A stretch of 64,000 nucleotides of DNA from BNWE01 sp964369545 (GTDB lineage: Bacteria; Pseudomonadota; Alphaproteobacteria; UBA3830), in contig CAYJFA010000001.1 in the NCBI GenBank assembly GCA_964369545.1, forward strand, positions 124,001-188,000, given 5' to 3'. Made by a program: the position numbers and the translations under genes. The notes under the pieces are model-generated. The model was not told the DNA's origin and searched no databases. It worked only from the letters and a program-made list of their open reading frames with translations. This document shows, piece after piece, positions 43,577-53,616 of the stretch (the first letter of the stretch is position 1; each line of letters begins with the position of its first letter).

Positions 43577-46500
43577 TTAAGAGAGAATCTCTACATTATC
43601 TATGCCAACGATACTTCGTAAATCTAATATATCATATGAAGTAATTGAATATTTTTCTGGTAAAAATATTTTTTTACCATCGGGAAATATAAGTTCTATA
43701 ACCGCATTACCATCGGTTCGAAAATGATCTATCAAATTTTTCACGGATTTTAATTTATCTAATGAACTGATTTTTATATGAAATATTTGCTGCGAAATTT
43801 CTTTTCGTTTTGAAAACAAACGCTTCTCAGGTGTTTTATCTTTAGAATAGTCAAACATATGCGGAGAATAATTTTCATCAAATTTTTGCATTTTATCCAC
43901 AGTTATCCTAAGCTGTTCCTCATTTTTGTAGCAGCTTATATCCATAACAACGATATTCCCAACTTCCAATAACTCTCGGTAATTTGATAATGCTTCTGAA
44001 AACATTGATGCTTCTACAGCGCAAGACGCATCAGAAACTTGTAAAATACAAAATTTGTGTTGATTCTTTGTGGTTTTATAAATCACATTATTAATAATGA
44101 CAACAACCTTACTTTTAGCAATTTCCTTTGCTTCCATCAATGTAGGGAATCGCAGTTCACGTAGAATTGTGTCATATTGCTGTATCGGATGTGAAGAAAG
44201 ATAAAAACCGATTGCACCAAACTCATATTGCAATTTTTCTGTATCACCCCATTCTGGCACATTTATCAAATCAGGATATACTTTTGTAAAAAGCTGTTCT
44301 TGTTCTGCCGAAGCTCTTAACGATAAAATTCTATCCAATGATTCAAATAATTGATTCCTATTAGGATGCAACGAATCAAATACTCCTGCTTTTATAAAAT
44401 GCTCTAAGATTCTTTTGCTAAGTATTTTTAATGGATATACGCGTTCTACAAAATCGAAAATTGATTTATATCTTCCATTTTCTTCTCTTTCTTTTACTAT
44501 TTCTTTTACGGCATACTCGCCACTGCCTTTTATCGCCGCTAAGCTGTATCTGATTGAATTATTATCATAATTCACAATAAAATCATGTCCGGACAAGTTA
44601 ATGTCGGGGGGAGTTATTTTTATACTGTTTTTTTTAGCATCTTGATAAAATACAAATAATTTATCTGTATTGGTTATATCAAGAGTCATAACCGCGGCGA
44701 AAAACTCTATCGTATAATTCGCTTTGAGAAACGCTGTTTGATATGTTAGTAATCCGTAAGGAGTAGAATGCGATTTATTAAATCCATAACCAGCAAATTT
44801 ATTCATCTGCTCAAAAAGATGCTCGGCGATATCTAATTTTATATCACGCTCGACAGCTCCATCGATAAATCTCTTCTTTTGAGCAAGCATCTCTTCTTTG
44901 TTTTTCTTTCCCATAGCACGACGCAAAATATCCGCCTGTCCCAATGTATATCCGCCGATTTCTTGAGCAATCTGCATTACTTGCTCCTGATAAACCATGA
45001 CGCCATATGTTTCTGAAAGAATCGGCTCTAATTTTTTATCTAGATAAGTAATTGGTTCTATACCTTGTTTGCACGCAATATATTTAGGAATATCATCCAT
45101 CGGGCCCGGACGGTATAATGCAACCAGGGCGATTAAATCTTCTATTCTATCCGGACGCATTTTTTTCAATACGTCCCGCATACCCGCGCTCTCGATTTGA
45201 AATATTCCAACACAATTTATATGTCTCAAAAGCTCGAATGTCTTTTCATCATTCAATGGAAATTCATCAGATTTCAAATAGATGCCGCGTTTTTCCATAA
45301 AATCTAAAGTTTTTTGGATAACTGTAAGTGTTTTCAATCCAAGAAAATCAAATTTTATTAATCCTGCTTTTTCAATATATTTCATCGAAAATTGCGTTGC
45401 AGGCATAATAGATCTATGATCTTTATAAAGAGGCACAAGATCCTGTAAGTTTTTGTCAGAAATAACCACTCCCGCCGCATGGACAGAAGCATGCCTATAC
45501 AATCCCTCCAGACGTAAAGCGATTTCCATAAGTCTTTTTACCTGCGGATCTGAATCAATTAATTCTGTCAAAGCTTTTTCAGAATCAATAGCCTGCTGCA
45601 ACGTCATAGGATGTGCTGGATTAAACGGAATCATTTTCGAAATTTTATCCATAAACCCATAAGGAATTGACAAAACACGCCCGACATCTTTTACGACAGC
45701 TCTCGCTTGCAATGTTCCAAACGTGATTATCTGCGCAACAGATTCGTATCCATATTTTTTTTGTACATAAAAAATAACCTCATCACGCCGCTCCTGGCAG
45801 AAGTCGATATCGAAATCGGGCATAGAAACACGATCCGGATTCAAAAATCTTTCAAAAAACAATTTGAATCGTATTGGATCAACATCGGTAATTTCGACTG
45901 CCCAAGCAACAAGAGAACCAGCTCCGGATCCGCGCCCTGGACCAACAGGAATATTTTGAGATTTCGCCCATCGAACATAATCTGCAATGATCAAAAAATA
46001 TCCACTGAACCCCATGCGTTTAATCATATTTAATTCATATTCAAGACGCTCAAAATAGGTTTTTCGGATTTCATCTATATCTATTCTTTCAGTAAATTTT
46101 TCAATTCGTTTCTCGAGTCCCGAAACTGAGATATCACGCAATTCATCATCCTGCGTTTTTCCTTCCGCCGTTTTATATTGCGGCATAAGAGGTTTTTTCT
46201 TGTGCAAGCAAAAACTGCATCTTTGCGCGATATTTATTGTATTGGAAATCGCCTCAGGAATATCAACAAATAAAGACTCCATTTCTTTAGAAGATTTAAA
46301 ATAAAATTCGGGCGATGATATTTGCCTATCAGAATCATAAATGGTTCTTCCTTGCGCAATACAAATTAACACATCATGCGCGTCAAAATCATCTTGCTTT
46401 GAAAAACATACATTGTTGGTAGCAACGAGCGGAATATGAAAATCGTATGCAATAGAAATCGCTTTTTCTTCGATCTTATTTTCTTTTTCGTTATTATGTC

Positions 46501-47005
46501 TTGATAATTCGATATATAAACGATCGCCAAAACTATTTTTTAAAAAATTTATATATTCTTTAGCACCTGCAATATCATCCTCTAAAATGAGGGCTCCAAG
46601 TGATCCGTAAACTCCACCTGTCGCTAGAATAAGATCTCCAGAATACTTCACCAATTCATCTAATGAAGCCATTGGACCGTCATCTGATACGGAATTTAAG
46701 TACGATGATGAGACTAAATGAATTAAATTTTGATATCCAGATTCATTTTTGGCATATAACAATACACTGGTCGGGCTATCGACTTTTTTCAGGTGCTTGA
46801 TATTTAATTGGCAGCCGATAATATGTTGAATTCCATTTTCTGCAAGAATCTCGGAAAATTCCAACGCGCCGAACAAATTATTAGTATCTGTAATCGCAAC
46901 GGCAGGCATTTCGTGCTGTTTACATAATGATACCAGTTTATCAGCCTTAATTGCTCCTTCTGATAAAGAATATGCAGAATGTAAACGAAGATGAATAAAT
47001 TTCAT
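43577..47005 (-). CDS. dnaE: DNA polymerase III alpha subunit
   Basis: This is the replicative polymerase. The 1142-residue protein has the N-terminal PHP domain (HLRLHSAYSLSEG), the C-family polymerase core with the catalytic PDFDIDF aspartates and the third aspartate near LIKFDFLGLKTL. Then come the GRGSGAGSLV and YQEQVMQIA segments, a helix-hairpin-helix region and a C-terminal OB fold. Length is standard for DnaE1. No Shine-Dalgarno is visible before the ATG, and the 90-bp AT-rich spacer to lolD suggests its own weak promoter. The epsilon exonuclease is not in the window. Confidence 0.98.
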   Translation of the reverse strand: MKFIHLRLHSAYSLSEGAIKADKLVSLCKQHEMPAVAITDTNNLFGALEFSEILAENGIQHIIGCQLNIKHLKKVDSPTSVLLYAKNESGYQNLIHLVSSSYLNSVSDDGPMASLDELVKYSGDLILATGGVYGSLGALILEDDIAGAKEYINFLKNSFGDRLYIELSRHNNEKENKIEEKAISIAYDFHIPLVATNNVCFSKQDDFDAHDVLICIAQGRTIYDSDRQISSPEFYFKSSKEMESLFVDIPEAISNTINIAQRCSFCLHKKKPLMPQYKTAEGKTQDDELRDISVSGLEKRIEKFTERIDIDEIRKTYFERLEYELNMIKRMGFSGYFLIIADYVRWAKSQNIPVGPGRGSGAGSLVAWAVEITDVDPIRFKLFFERFLNPDRVSMPDFDIDFCQERRDEVIFYVQKKYGYESVAQIITFGTLQARAVVKDVGRVLSIPYGFMDKISKMIPFNPAHPMTLQQAIDSEKALTELIDSDPQVKRLMEIALRLEGLYRHASVHAAGVVISDKNLQDLVPLYKDHRSIMPATQFSMKYIEKAGLIKFDFLGLKTLTVIQKTLDFMEKRGIYLKSDEFPLNDEKTFELLRHINCVGIFQIESAGMRDVLKKMRPDRIEDLIALVALYRPGPMDDIPKYIACKQGIEPITYLDKKLEPILSETYGVMVYQEQVMQIAQEIGGYTLGQADILRRAMGKKNKEEMLAQKKRFIDGAVERDIKLDIAEHLFEQMNKFAGYGFNKSHSTPYGLLTYQTAFLKANYTIEFFAAVMTLDITNTDKLFVFYQDAKKNSIKITPPDINLSGHDFIVNYDNNSIRYSLAAIKGSGEYAVKEIVKEREENGRYKSIFDFVERVYPLKILSKRILEHFIKAGVFDSLHPNRNQLFESLDRILSLRASAEQEQLFTKVYPDLINVPEWGDTEKLQYEFGAIGFYLSSHPIQQYDTILRELRFPTLMEAKEIAKSKVVVIINNVIYKTTKNQHKFCILQVSDASCAVEASMFSEALSNYRELLEVGNIVVMDISCYKNEEQLRITVDKMQKFDENYSPHMFDYSKDKTPEKRLFSKRKEISQQIFHIKISSLDKLKSVKNLIDHFRTDGNAVIELIFPDGKKIFLPEKYSITSYDILDLRSIVGIDNVEILS

Positions 47006-47094
47006 TTTTTAACCAATATAAAATTAGACAAAAATATCAATTAAGTATATTAACTATTAAATATCAATAATTATACATTACAAGATGCAATATA

Positions 47095-47766
47095 TTATTT
47101 TTCAAAAAGATATCCATCTGAAATGTTATATGTACGACTCATTTTTGCGGCAAGATCACTGTTATGTGTCGCAACAATCGCTGACATTTTTTTTTGCTGC
47201 ATCATCTTTAATAAATCCTCGAATACCGACATTGCCGTTTCATAATCTAAATTTCCCGTTGGTTCGTCCGCCAGCAAAATGACCGGATCGTTCGCGACAG
47301 CTCGTGCGATCGCAACACGTTGCCGTTGTCCACCAGATAACTCAGATGGCATAGATTTGATTTTCGTCTCAAGCCCAAGATCATTTAATAATTCACAGGA
47401 TTTTTTATATGCGATTTTTTTGGGAATCCCAGCTATCAGTTGCGGCAACATCACATTTTCGACAGCGGAAAATTCCTGCAATAAATGATGATATTGATAA
47501 ACAAAACCGATTTTGGACAACCTTATTTTTGTTTTTTCATCATCAGAATATTTATTAATATGTTGGTTTTCAATAATGATTTTTCCATGAGTTGGAGTAT
47601 CCAACAACCCCGTAATATGCAAAAGCGTAGATTTCCCCGATCCTGAAGGACCGACAAGCGCAACAAATTCCGCTTTATTTACAGACAACGATGCATCCTT
47701 CAAAACAAATGCGTCATGTTTATCGTATTGCTTGCTGATATTTTTAAGAGAAATAATATTATGCAT
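47095..47766 (-). CDS. lolD: LolD, ATPase of the lipoprotein-releasing ABC transporter
   Basis: LolD powers release of lipoproteins from the inner membrane to LolA. The 223-residue ATPase has Walker A GPSGSGKST, the signature LSGGQRQR, Walker B ILLADEPTGNLD and the switch histidine ATHNSDLA. The sequence between is of the MacB/LolD type. Its ATG overlaps the lolC stop by 8 nt, so the ATPase and membrane subunit are made together. Presence of this pathway agrees with the lipoprotein signal seen on the oligopeptidase at 25.4-27.2 kb. Confidence 0.96.
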   Translation of the reverse strand: MHNIISLKNISKQYDKHDAFVLKDASLSVNKAEFVALVGPSGSGKSTLLHITGLLDTPTHGKIIIENQHINKYSDDEKTKIRLSKIGFVYQYHHLLQEFSAVENVMLPQLIAGIPKKIAYKKSCELLNDLGLETKIKSMPSELSGGQRQRVAIARAVANDPVILLADEPTGNLDYETAMSVFEDLLKMMQQKKMSAIVATHNSDLAAKMSRTYNISDGYLFEK

Positions 47767-48997
47767 ATCTCAATATCTCAATTGGATTCAATTTGCTTGC
47801 TTTTCTTGCTGGATATAATGTCGATAAACACGATAATAGCAATGAAACAACAATTGTTATAATTACATCTATCGGTCTTAATAGCGATGGCAAATGCGTT
47901 AGAAAATATACTTCTGGAGAAAATACCTGTGTATTTAAAATCGCCTCCACTATCCCTTGAATTTTTTTGATATTAATTGAAAACAGCAATCCTAAAATTG
48001 CACCCAAAGTAGTGCCAACAATACCAATAAACGCACCCGCCATAAAAAATATTTTTGTTATAGAAGAGGATGATAATCCTATAGTTTTTAGAATAGCGAT
48101 GTCTTTTTCTTTATCCTTTACTAGCATTATCATGCAGGAAATTATGTTAAAGCTGGCGACTAGAGTAATTAACGTCAAAATTAAAAACATAACATTACGT
48201 TCTATTTCGACTGCTTTCATGAATGAGCTGTTATTTTTCTGCCAATCGGTAATTCTAAACCCTCTAGGAATTCTTTTTTCGATATCTTGTTGAATTTTCG
48301 CAATATTCATCGAGTCATTTAGAAAAACAGAAATGGCCGAAATAGTATTTTTCATTTTAAAAAGTTTTTGAGAGATCTCCAGCGGTATAAATGACACAGA
48401 AACATCGTATTCATGCATCCCAGATTTGAACGTCGCGACAAGCCTGAATGTTTTCTTTCTCGGAACAAATCCAAGTCCCGTTTCATCCATTTCCGGTACT
48501 ATTATTATTACATCGTCTCCAATATGCAAATTCGAACGAAACGCAAGCGATTCGCCAATAATAATCGATTCTTTATCGGAAAAATTTTTTATATCTCCGT
48601 GGATAATATTTTTCGCTATTAGCTCTTTCTGTAAAAGACCTTTGTAAGAAATACCGTGACAAAGTGTTCCTCGAACTGTTCTTGAATTCGATATCAAAGC
48701 ATGCCGTTCAATAATTGGGATAGCGGACTTAACTTCCGGAATAGATCGGATATACTTTGTCGCTGCATCGTAATCGGTCACTTTATCAACGATATTCAAC
48801 GTAATATGCCCGTTAAATCCTATAACACGATCTGTAAACTCTTTGCGAAATCCGTTCATGACCGATGTAACAATAATTAAAGTCGCAACGCCTAATGCAA
48901 TACCAATAAGAGAAAATGCACCTATAGCCGAAATAAATTTTTCTTTTCTTTTTGACTTTATATATCTCCAAGCAATTAGTAATTCCGTACCAAACAC
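47759..48997 (-). CDS. lolC: LolC/LolE-type lipoprotein-releasing permease
   Basis: The 412-residue membrane protein has the FtsX/MacB topology. An N-terminal helix (FSLIGIALGVATLIIVTSVMNGF) is followed by a large periplasmic domain of about 200 residues and then three helices at the C-terminus (LILTLITLVASFNII; GLSSSSITKIFF coupling region; PARKASKLNPIEILRYA at the end). Many alphaproteobacteria have a single LolC/E-type gene next to lolD, as here. The start is GTG at 48997, two bases after the proS stop, with GGGAG inside proS. The LolC versus LolE label is arbitrary. Confidence 0.93.
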   Translation of the reverse strand: MFGTELLIAWRYIKSKRKEKFISAIGAFSLIGIALGVATLIIVTSVMNGFRKEFTDRVIGFNGHITLNIVDKVTDYDAATKYIRSIPEVKSAIPIIERHALISNSRTVRGTLCHGISYKGLLQKELIAKNIIHGDIKNFSDKESIIIGESLAFRSNLHIGDDVIIIVPEMDETGLGFVPRKKTFRLVATFKSGMHEYDVSVSFIPLEISQKLFKMKNTISAISVFLNDSMNIAKIQQDIEKRIPRGFRITDWQKNNSSFMKAVEIERNVMFLILTLITLVASFNIISCMIMLVKDKEKDIAILKTIGLSSSSITKIFFMAGAFIGIVGTTLGAILGLLFSINIKKIQGIVEAILNTQVFSPEVYFLTHLPSLLRPIDVIITIVVSLLLSCLSTLYPARKASKLNPIEILRYA

Positions 48998-48999
48998 TT

Positions 49000-50262
49000 C
49001 TAAGAAAATCTCCCAATAACTTCTTCAATGGATAATTCTTCGGTATGACCTGTTTTTCTGTTTTTGAGTTCTATAATTTGATTATCAATTTTTTTCTGCC
49101 CAACAATTATTTGCCATGGAATTCCTATCAAATCTGCGTCGGCAAATTTTTCTCCAACAGAAATACTTCGATCATCATATAAAACCTCTTTTGTTGAACT
49201 TAAAGCATCATAAATTTTTTGAGATGCGTCACAACATTTTTCATGTTTTGTGTGAAGATTTAAAATTGTTACATCGAACGGCGCAACAGGCTCCGGCCAA
49301 ATAATTCCACGATCATCGTGTGATGCCTCAATTATCGCGGCAACTAGTCTGGAAACCCCTATTCCATAAGATCCCATTTCTGGATAAACTTTTTCTCCAT
49401 TTTCATCCAAAACAAATGTATTCATAGATTTAGAATATTTTGTTCCAAAATAAAAAATATGACCTACTTCTATACCTTTTGAAGTCATTAACTCTTCTTC
49501 CGGAATTGGTGATGTTTTTGGATCATATTTTTCATCTGTAACTGCAAAAAAAGTCATCAACTCTTCATCAGATGCTGTCATCAATTTTTTATCATAATAA
49601 AGAGTGCTTTCTCCAGTATCAGCAAGAATTTGAAATTCATGATTCATATTTCCACCAATCGCTCCGGAATCCGCTTGAACAGGAACAGGAGTTACTCCCA
49701 TTCTTCTAAAGGTCTTAATATATGCTTTAAATATTTTATTGTATGTGTTTTTCGCACCCTCGAAATTAAGATCGAACGAATATCCATCCTTCATCAAAAA
49801 TTCTCGCCCACGCATTACACCGAATCGCGGACGAATTTCATCTCTGAATTTCCAATGAATTTGATACAAAATTACCGGCAATCCACGATAACTTTTTACA
49901 TATTTTCTGAAAACATCCGTCGCTTGTTCTTCGTTAGTAGGACTGTATAAAAAGTCTCCATCTTTACGGTCTTTAATTCGCAGCATTTCTTTTCCATATG
50001 CTTCATATCGACCACTTTCAACCCATAAATCAGCCGGTTGAATCGTTGTAAAATATACTTTTTGAGCATCAATTCTATCTTGTTCTTCGCATATGATTTT
50101 CGAGATTTTTTCCATTACGCGCACAGCAAGCGGAAGCCAGCAATATATTCCCGACGCTGTCTGAGTAATCATCCCAGATCGCAGCATCAAAATATGAGAT
50201 ATAATCTTCGCGTCAGATGGAATCTCTTTCGAAGTTGGAGCAAAAAAATTCGAAAATAACAT
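49000..50262 (-). CDS. proS: Prolyl-tRNA synthetase
   Basis: ProRS charges tRNA-Pro. The 420-residue enzyme is the short type without the large editing insert, as in alphaproteobacteria and mitochondria. Class II motifs are visible: TQTASGIYCWLPL, the TNEEQ/RDEIRPRFGVMRGREFLMKDGYSF segment (motif 2) and GIGVSRLVAAIIEA (motif 3). The C-terminal anticodon-binding domain carries YDDRSISVGEKFADADLIGIP. The ATG at 50262 has AGG close upstream. It heads proS-lolC-lolD-dnaE; a tRNA-Cys gene lies 67 bp upstream on the same strand and may be co-transcribed. Confidence 0.97.
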   Translation of the reverse strand: MLFSNFFAPTSKEIPSDAKIISHILMLRSGMITQTASGIYCWLPLAVRVMEKISKIICEEQDRIDAQKVYFTTIQPADLWVESGRYEAYGKEMLRIKDRKDGDFLYSPTNEEQATDVFRKYVKSYRGLPVILYQIHWKFRDEIRPRFGVMRGREFLMKDGYSFDLNFEGAKNTYNKIFKAYIKTFRRMGVTPVPVQADSGAIGGNMNHEFQILADTGESTLYYDKKLMTASDEELMTFFAVTDEKYDPKTSPIPEEELMTSKGIEVGHIFYFGTKYSKSMNTFVLDENGEKVYPEMGSYGIGVSRLVAAIIEASHDDRGIIWPEPVAPFDVTILNLHTKHEKCCDASQKIYDALSSTKEVLYDDRSISVGEKFADADLIGIPWQIIVGQKKIDNQIIELKNRKTGHTEELSIEEVIGRFS

Positions 50263-50329
50263 AATGCCTGCTTTTATACTTAAATTTATTAAAAGATTAG
50301 TCTGATATTAGAATGAATGCAAATGTAAA

Positions 50330-50403
50330 TTGGAGGCTAGGACCGGAATCGAACCGACGTACAAGGATTTGCAGTCCTCTGCATAACCACTCTGCCACCC
50401 AGC
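50330..50403 (-). tRNA. tRNA-Cys (anticodon GCA)
   Basis: The 74-nt gene folds as a standard cloverleaf on the minus strand. It has a seven-pair acceptor stem (GGCTGGG with CCTAGCC, one G-U), D arm GCAGAGTGGTTATGC, anticodon loop with CTGCAAA (GCA), T arm with GGTTCGATTCC, discriminator U and an encoded CCA end. The U73 discriminator agrees with cysteine identity. Confidence 0.97.
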
Positions 50404-50417
50404 CTCATCGGATACCA

Positions 50418-50446
50418 TACTATATTGTCATTCTTGAACAAGGTCA
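50418..50446 (-). promoter_or_regulatory. Promoter of tRNA-Cys (and possibly proS operon)
   Basis: On the minus strand TTGACC (50446-50441) and TATAGT (50423-50418) are 17 bp apart, and the -10 box ends 14 bp before the tRNA. This is a near-consensus sigma-70 promoter, as expected for a stable RNA gene. Confidence 0.75.
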
Positions 50447-50916
50447 ATTGTCTTTTTCGAAATTGGCTTCCATTTTCAACCAACATTGATTTTTTATTGA
50501 TATTCCTGAGTATTCTTTCTTTTCATAAAACAATCAAATAATATAAATCCATTTTTCTCAAATACTCCAATAAATACCGCCACTTTGGAATATATTTCTT
50601 CAATACACCAAAAATATTATATAATTAGTTATAAAAAACCCGATTTCAAAAAATCTTTCCTTATTATAATCCCTAATAACTTCCGAATTTTATAAACTAA
50701 TCTAAACTATACATTTTAAATAATAACTATAAATGAAATTCAACTCCTATATAATGAGATTTATCGATAATTATGTTATATTATGTTGGAAAAATAGTAA
50801 AAAGAAGAAAGTAACAACATGCGTTTCTTTTGTTAATAATTTTCTGAGATACCTTTATATAGTATATTAACTGCAACAACTTTTTTTTACTAAATATTTA
50901 TTAATTAAAAATAACA
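50447..50916. other. AT-rich spacer without recognisable genes
   Basis: About 470 bp between the divergent tRNA-Cys promoter and the first glycan-locus gene. I find no ORF with a recognisable product, no tRNA and no clear terminator. Several AT-rich boxes could serve as the promoter of the RgpF-like gene (TATAGT/TATATT near 50857-50867), but none has a convincing -35. It marks the left border of the glycan locus. Confidence 0.5.
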
Positions 50917-52818
50917 ATGAACTTACTTAAACAACCAATAACATACGAATATGAGTTTTCTGGTAATATTGATTATAAATATCAGAGGATAGCTATATTT
51001 GCGACACATAGCGATAAATGCATTATTGAAGAATATGTAATATATTATTTGTCTAAATTAAGGGAAACTGTGGACGCAATCATATTTATAGCAGACAATT
51101 CTATTCATGAAGAAGAACTGCAAAAAATAAAAGATTTAGTATGTTTTTGCTCCTTCAAAAGTCATAGAGAATATGATTTCGGCTCATATAAAATCGGATT
51201 TAATTATGCAAAAGAAAAAGGACTTTTGAAAGAGCAAGTTGTTTTTTGTAATGACAGTTGCATTGGTCCCTTTAAATCATTTTCAGATTTTTTTGAAAAA
51301 ATACCTCAAGGTTGTGATTTTTTTGGAATGACAAAAAATTTATATGGAATGAAACACTATAAAAATAAAAAATATTACAGTATATATTTTCCGCATATTC
51401 AATCATATTTTTTTGTCTTGACCAAAAAGGTCTTTATGAGCAATTATTTTGAGGAATTCATTAATTCTGTCAAGGAAGAAAACCATAAAAACGATGTTAT
51501 AATAAATTATGAACTCGGCCTAACAAAATTGCTTATGCAAAATAGAATCGTTCCAAAAGCTTTTTCCGAGATAGGAATGAAATATGATCCAACTTTTTTC
51601 ATCGAATCTAGTATATTAAATGGTTTTTTATTAAAAAAATTCATATGCAAACGAAACAAACTTGTGCAACATATTAACTTATGCATAGCTAATACAAATT
51701 ATCCTTATCTATTAAAAAAAAATTTCCAATTAATTATGCGAAGAAAAATTGCTGTTCATTTGCATATTTTTTATGAAGATCAAATCGATAAAATGCTTTT
51801 TTATGTTAGTAATATTTGGCACAATAGTAAGGTTATTCCAGACCTCTTTATAACTATAAATGATGAATCAATTACTAAAAAATTAAAAGAATCTTCCATT
51901 AAAACGAATATCTACGTAGTTCCCAATAAAGGGCATGATGTTGCTCCATTTTTATATGTGCTTAATAAAATAAACTTGAATGATTATGATTATATAATAA
52001 AAATTCATACAAAAAACTCTAAAAAATCAGAATGTAAAGATCTTTGTTATTCGATGAGTAATGGACATATTTGGAGTGAGACTATGTTGGACGCCTTACT
52101 GAAAAAAGACTCCATAAATAGAAACTTGTTAGCATTTGAGAATGATAAAAATTTGGGAATGATTGGCGCGGCTTCTTTAATAGTTGAAGAAAAGAAATTT
52201 GAAGACGAAGTGCTACATGGTATTCCAAGAGAGGTGAAAAGAATAGGAATATCTATTCCAAAAGCTATAAAATTTGTTGCGGGTAATATGTTCATGGTAA
52301 GATCTAAGCTACTAAAATCCATACAAGAATCACAATATACTTTTGATGATTTTGAAGAAAGTAAAAATGTAAAAGATGGCACATTAGCTCATATTTTAGA
52401 GCGGATATTTGGAGCCGCTGTTCTTGCTCAGGGATACAAGATTAAAGGATTCGATTGGAATCTTAAATGGTTTTTACAGGAGATATTATTTAAATTACGA
52501 TTTTTTCTTTTTACACAAAAAATAACAAATAACGAACGAAGAATAATAAAAATTTGTAAAATACCTGTTTATAGCAAGCAAAATAAAAAGGTTTTGATCA
52601 TAAAAAAATCAAGATTTTTCGATAGAGAGTGGTATCTAAACCAATATCCCGAGATCAAAAAATCAAAATATTCTCCAGAGATTCACTATCTAAGATATGG
52701 CTGGAAAAAAGGATATAATCCATCTAAAATATTTAATACATATGAGTATTTAAGCACATATCCAAAATTACAGGAATGCCCTCTATTACATTATGAAAGA
52801 GAGTTACCGAATAAGTGA
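50917..52818 (+). CDS. RgpF-like polysaccharide biosynthesis protein
   Basis: The 633-residue protein matches the rhamnan-synthesis-protein-F family, whose members are thought to act as glycosyltransferases in cell-surface polysaccharide assembly. It contains two related halves. The N-terminal half (about 20-260) has IAIFATHS, REYDFGSYK and FCNDSCIGPF. The second (about 275-510) has IAVHLHIFYED, VPNKGHDVAPFLY and YIIKIHTKNS. The last 60 residues (FFDREWYLNQYPEI ... IHYLRYGWKKGYNPS) are the short tail often found on O-antigen transferases. The ATG lacks a good Shine-Dalgarno. Its 3' end overlaps the convergent rfbD by 15 bp. It is the only glycan-locus gene on the plus strand. A rhamnosyltransferase role fits the rfbCD neighbours but is inferred. 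Confidence 0.85.
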   Translation: MNLLKQPITYEYEFSGNIDYKYQRIAIFATHSDKCIIEEYVIYYLSKLRETVDAIIFIADNSIHEEELQKIKDLVCFCSFKSHREYDFGSYKIGFNYAKEKGLLKEQVVFCNDSCIGPFKSFSDFFEKIPQGCDFFGMTKNLYGMKHYKNKKYYSIYFPHIQSYFFVLTKKVFMSNYFEEFINSVKEENHKNDVIINYELGLTKLLMQNRIVPKAFSEIGMKYDPTFFIESSILNGFLLKKFICKRNKLVQHINLCIANTNYPYLLKKNFQLIMRRKIAVHLHIFYEDQIDKMLFYVSNIWHNSKVIPDLFITINDESITKKLKESSIKTNIYVVPNKGHDVAPFLYVLNKINLNDYDYIIKIHTKNSKKSECKDLCYSMSNGHIWSETMLDALLKKDSINRNLLAFENDKNLGMIGAASLIVEEKKFEDEVLHGIPREVKRIGISIPKAIKFVAGNMFMVRSKLLKSIQESQYTFDDFEESKNVKDGTLAHILERIFGAAVLAQGYKIKGFDWNLKWFLQEILFKLRFFLFTQKITNNERRIIKICKIPVYSKQNKKVLIIKKSRFFDREWYLNQYPEIKKSKYSPEIHYLRYGWKKGYNPSKIFNTYEYLSTYPKLQECPLLHYERELPNK

Positions 52819-53616
52819 ATCAATCCAATTAGATATTTGAAGTTTGAAGTCTCTTTTTATTTTATTTTTATCCAAAACAGAGTACATTGGTCGTTTTGCT
52901 GCACAATTGTAGTCTTTACTTTCTATCGGAGCTATACAGCATTTCAGCCCAGCAAGATTCATAATTTCTTTAGCAAATTCATACCAAGAGCACAATCCAT
53001 CACTTGAAAAATGATATATTTCCTTCATACCAGAAGAAATCTTTGGTATTACATCAACAATTACAGATGCTAAATCTGCTGCATTTGTCGGCGAGCCTAT
53101 TTGATCAGCTACTACATTTATGTATTCTTTTTCACTTCCCAACTTCAGCATTGTTTTAAAAAAATTATTTCCATATTTTTTAGAATAAAGCCATGACGTA
53201 CGTATAATGATTGCTGTTTCTGCGTTCTCGAAAACGATTCTTTCGGATTCAAGCTTAGTTTTTCCATATAAATTTATTGGGTTAGTTTTGTCTGTTTCAA
53301 CGTATGGATTATTTTTTTTTCCATCAAACACATAATCCGTAGAAAAATGGATAATTGGTATTCCTGTTTGTGCTAAGTTTTGAGTTCCTATAACATTTAT
53401 CATATGCGCTTTGCTTCGTTCTTCTTCTGCTTTATCGACCATAGTATAAGCAGCGCAGTTAATAATGAAATCGATATGATGTTCTTTTATAAAAGAACAA
53501 ACGAAATTCATATCTGTAATATCCAACTCATTTCTTGATAAAAATAACGAATCTTCTTCAAGCTGTTCTTTTAATTCAGAACCTAATTGGCCACTTGATC
53601 CAGTTACTAAAATCAT
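52804..53616 (-). CDS. rfbD: dTDP-4-dehydrorhamnose reductase
   Basis: RfbD performs the last step of dTDP-L-rhamnose synthesis. The 270-residue SDR protein has the NAD(P)H-binding GSSGQLGSEL, the catalytic YGKTK (YxxxK) after NPINLYG, STDYVFDG, and a C-terminal RPMYSVLDKNK typical of the RmlD family. Its ATG overlaps the rfbC stop (ATGA). rfbA and rfbB, needed for the first two steps, are not in the window and are probably to the right of it or elsewhere. Confidence 0.95.
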   Translation of the reverse strand: MILVTGSSGQLGSELKEQLEEDSLFLSRNELDITDMNFVCSFIKEHHIDFIINCAAYTMVDKAEEERSKAHMINVIGTQNLAQTGIPIIHFSTDYVFDGKKNNPYVETDKTNPINLYGKTKLESERIVFENAETAIIIRTSWLYSKKYGNNFFKTMLKLGSEKEYINVVADQIGSPTNAADLASVIVDVIPKISSGMKEIYHFSSDGLCSWYEFAKEIMNLAGLKCCIAPIESKDYNCAAKRPMYSVLDKNKIKRDFKLQISNWIDSLIR

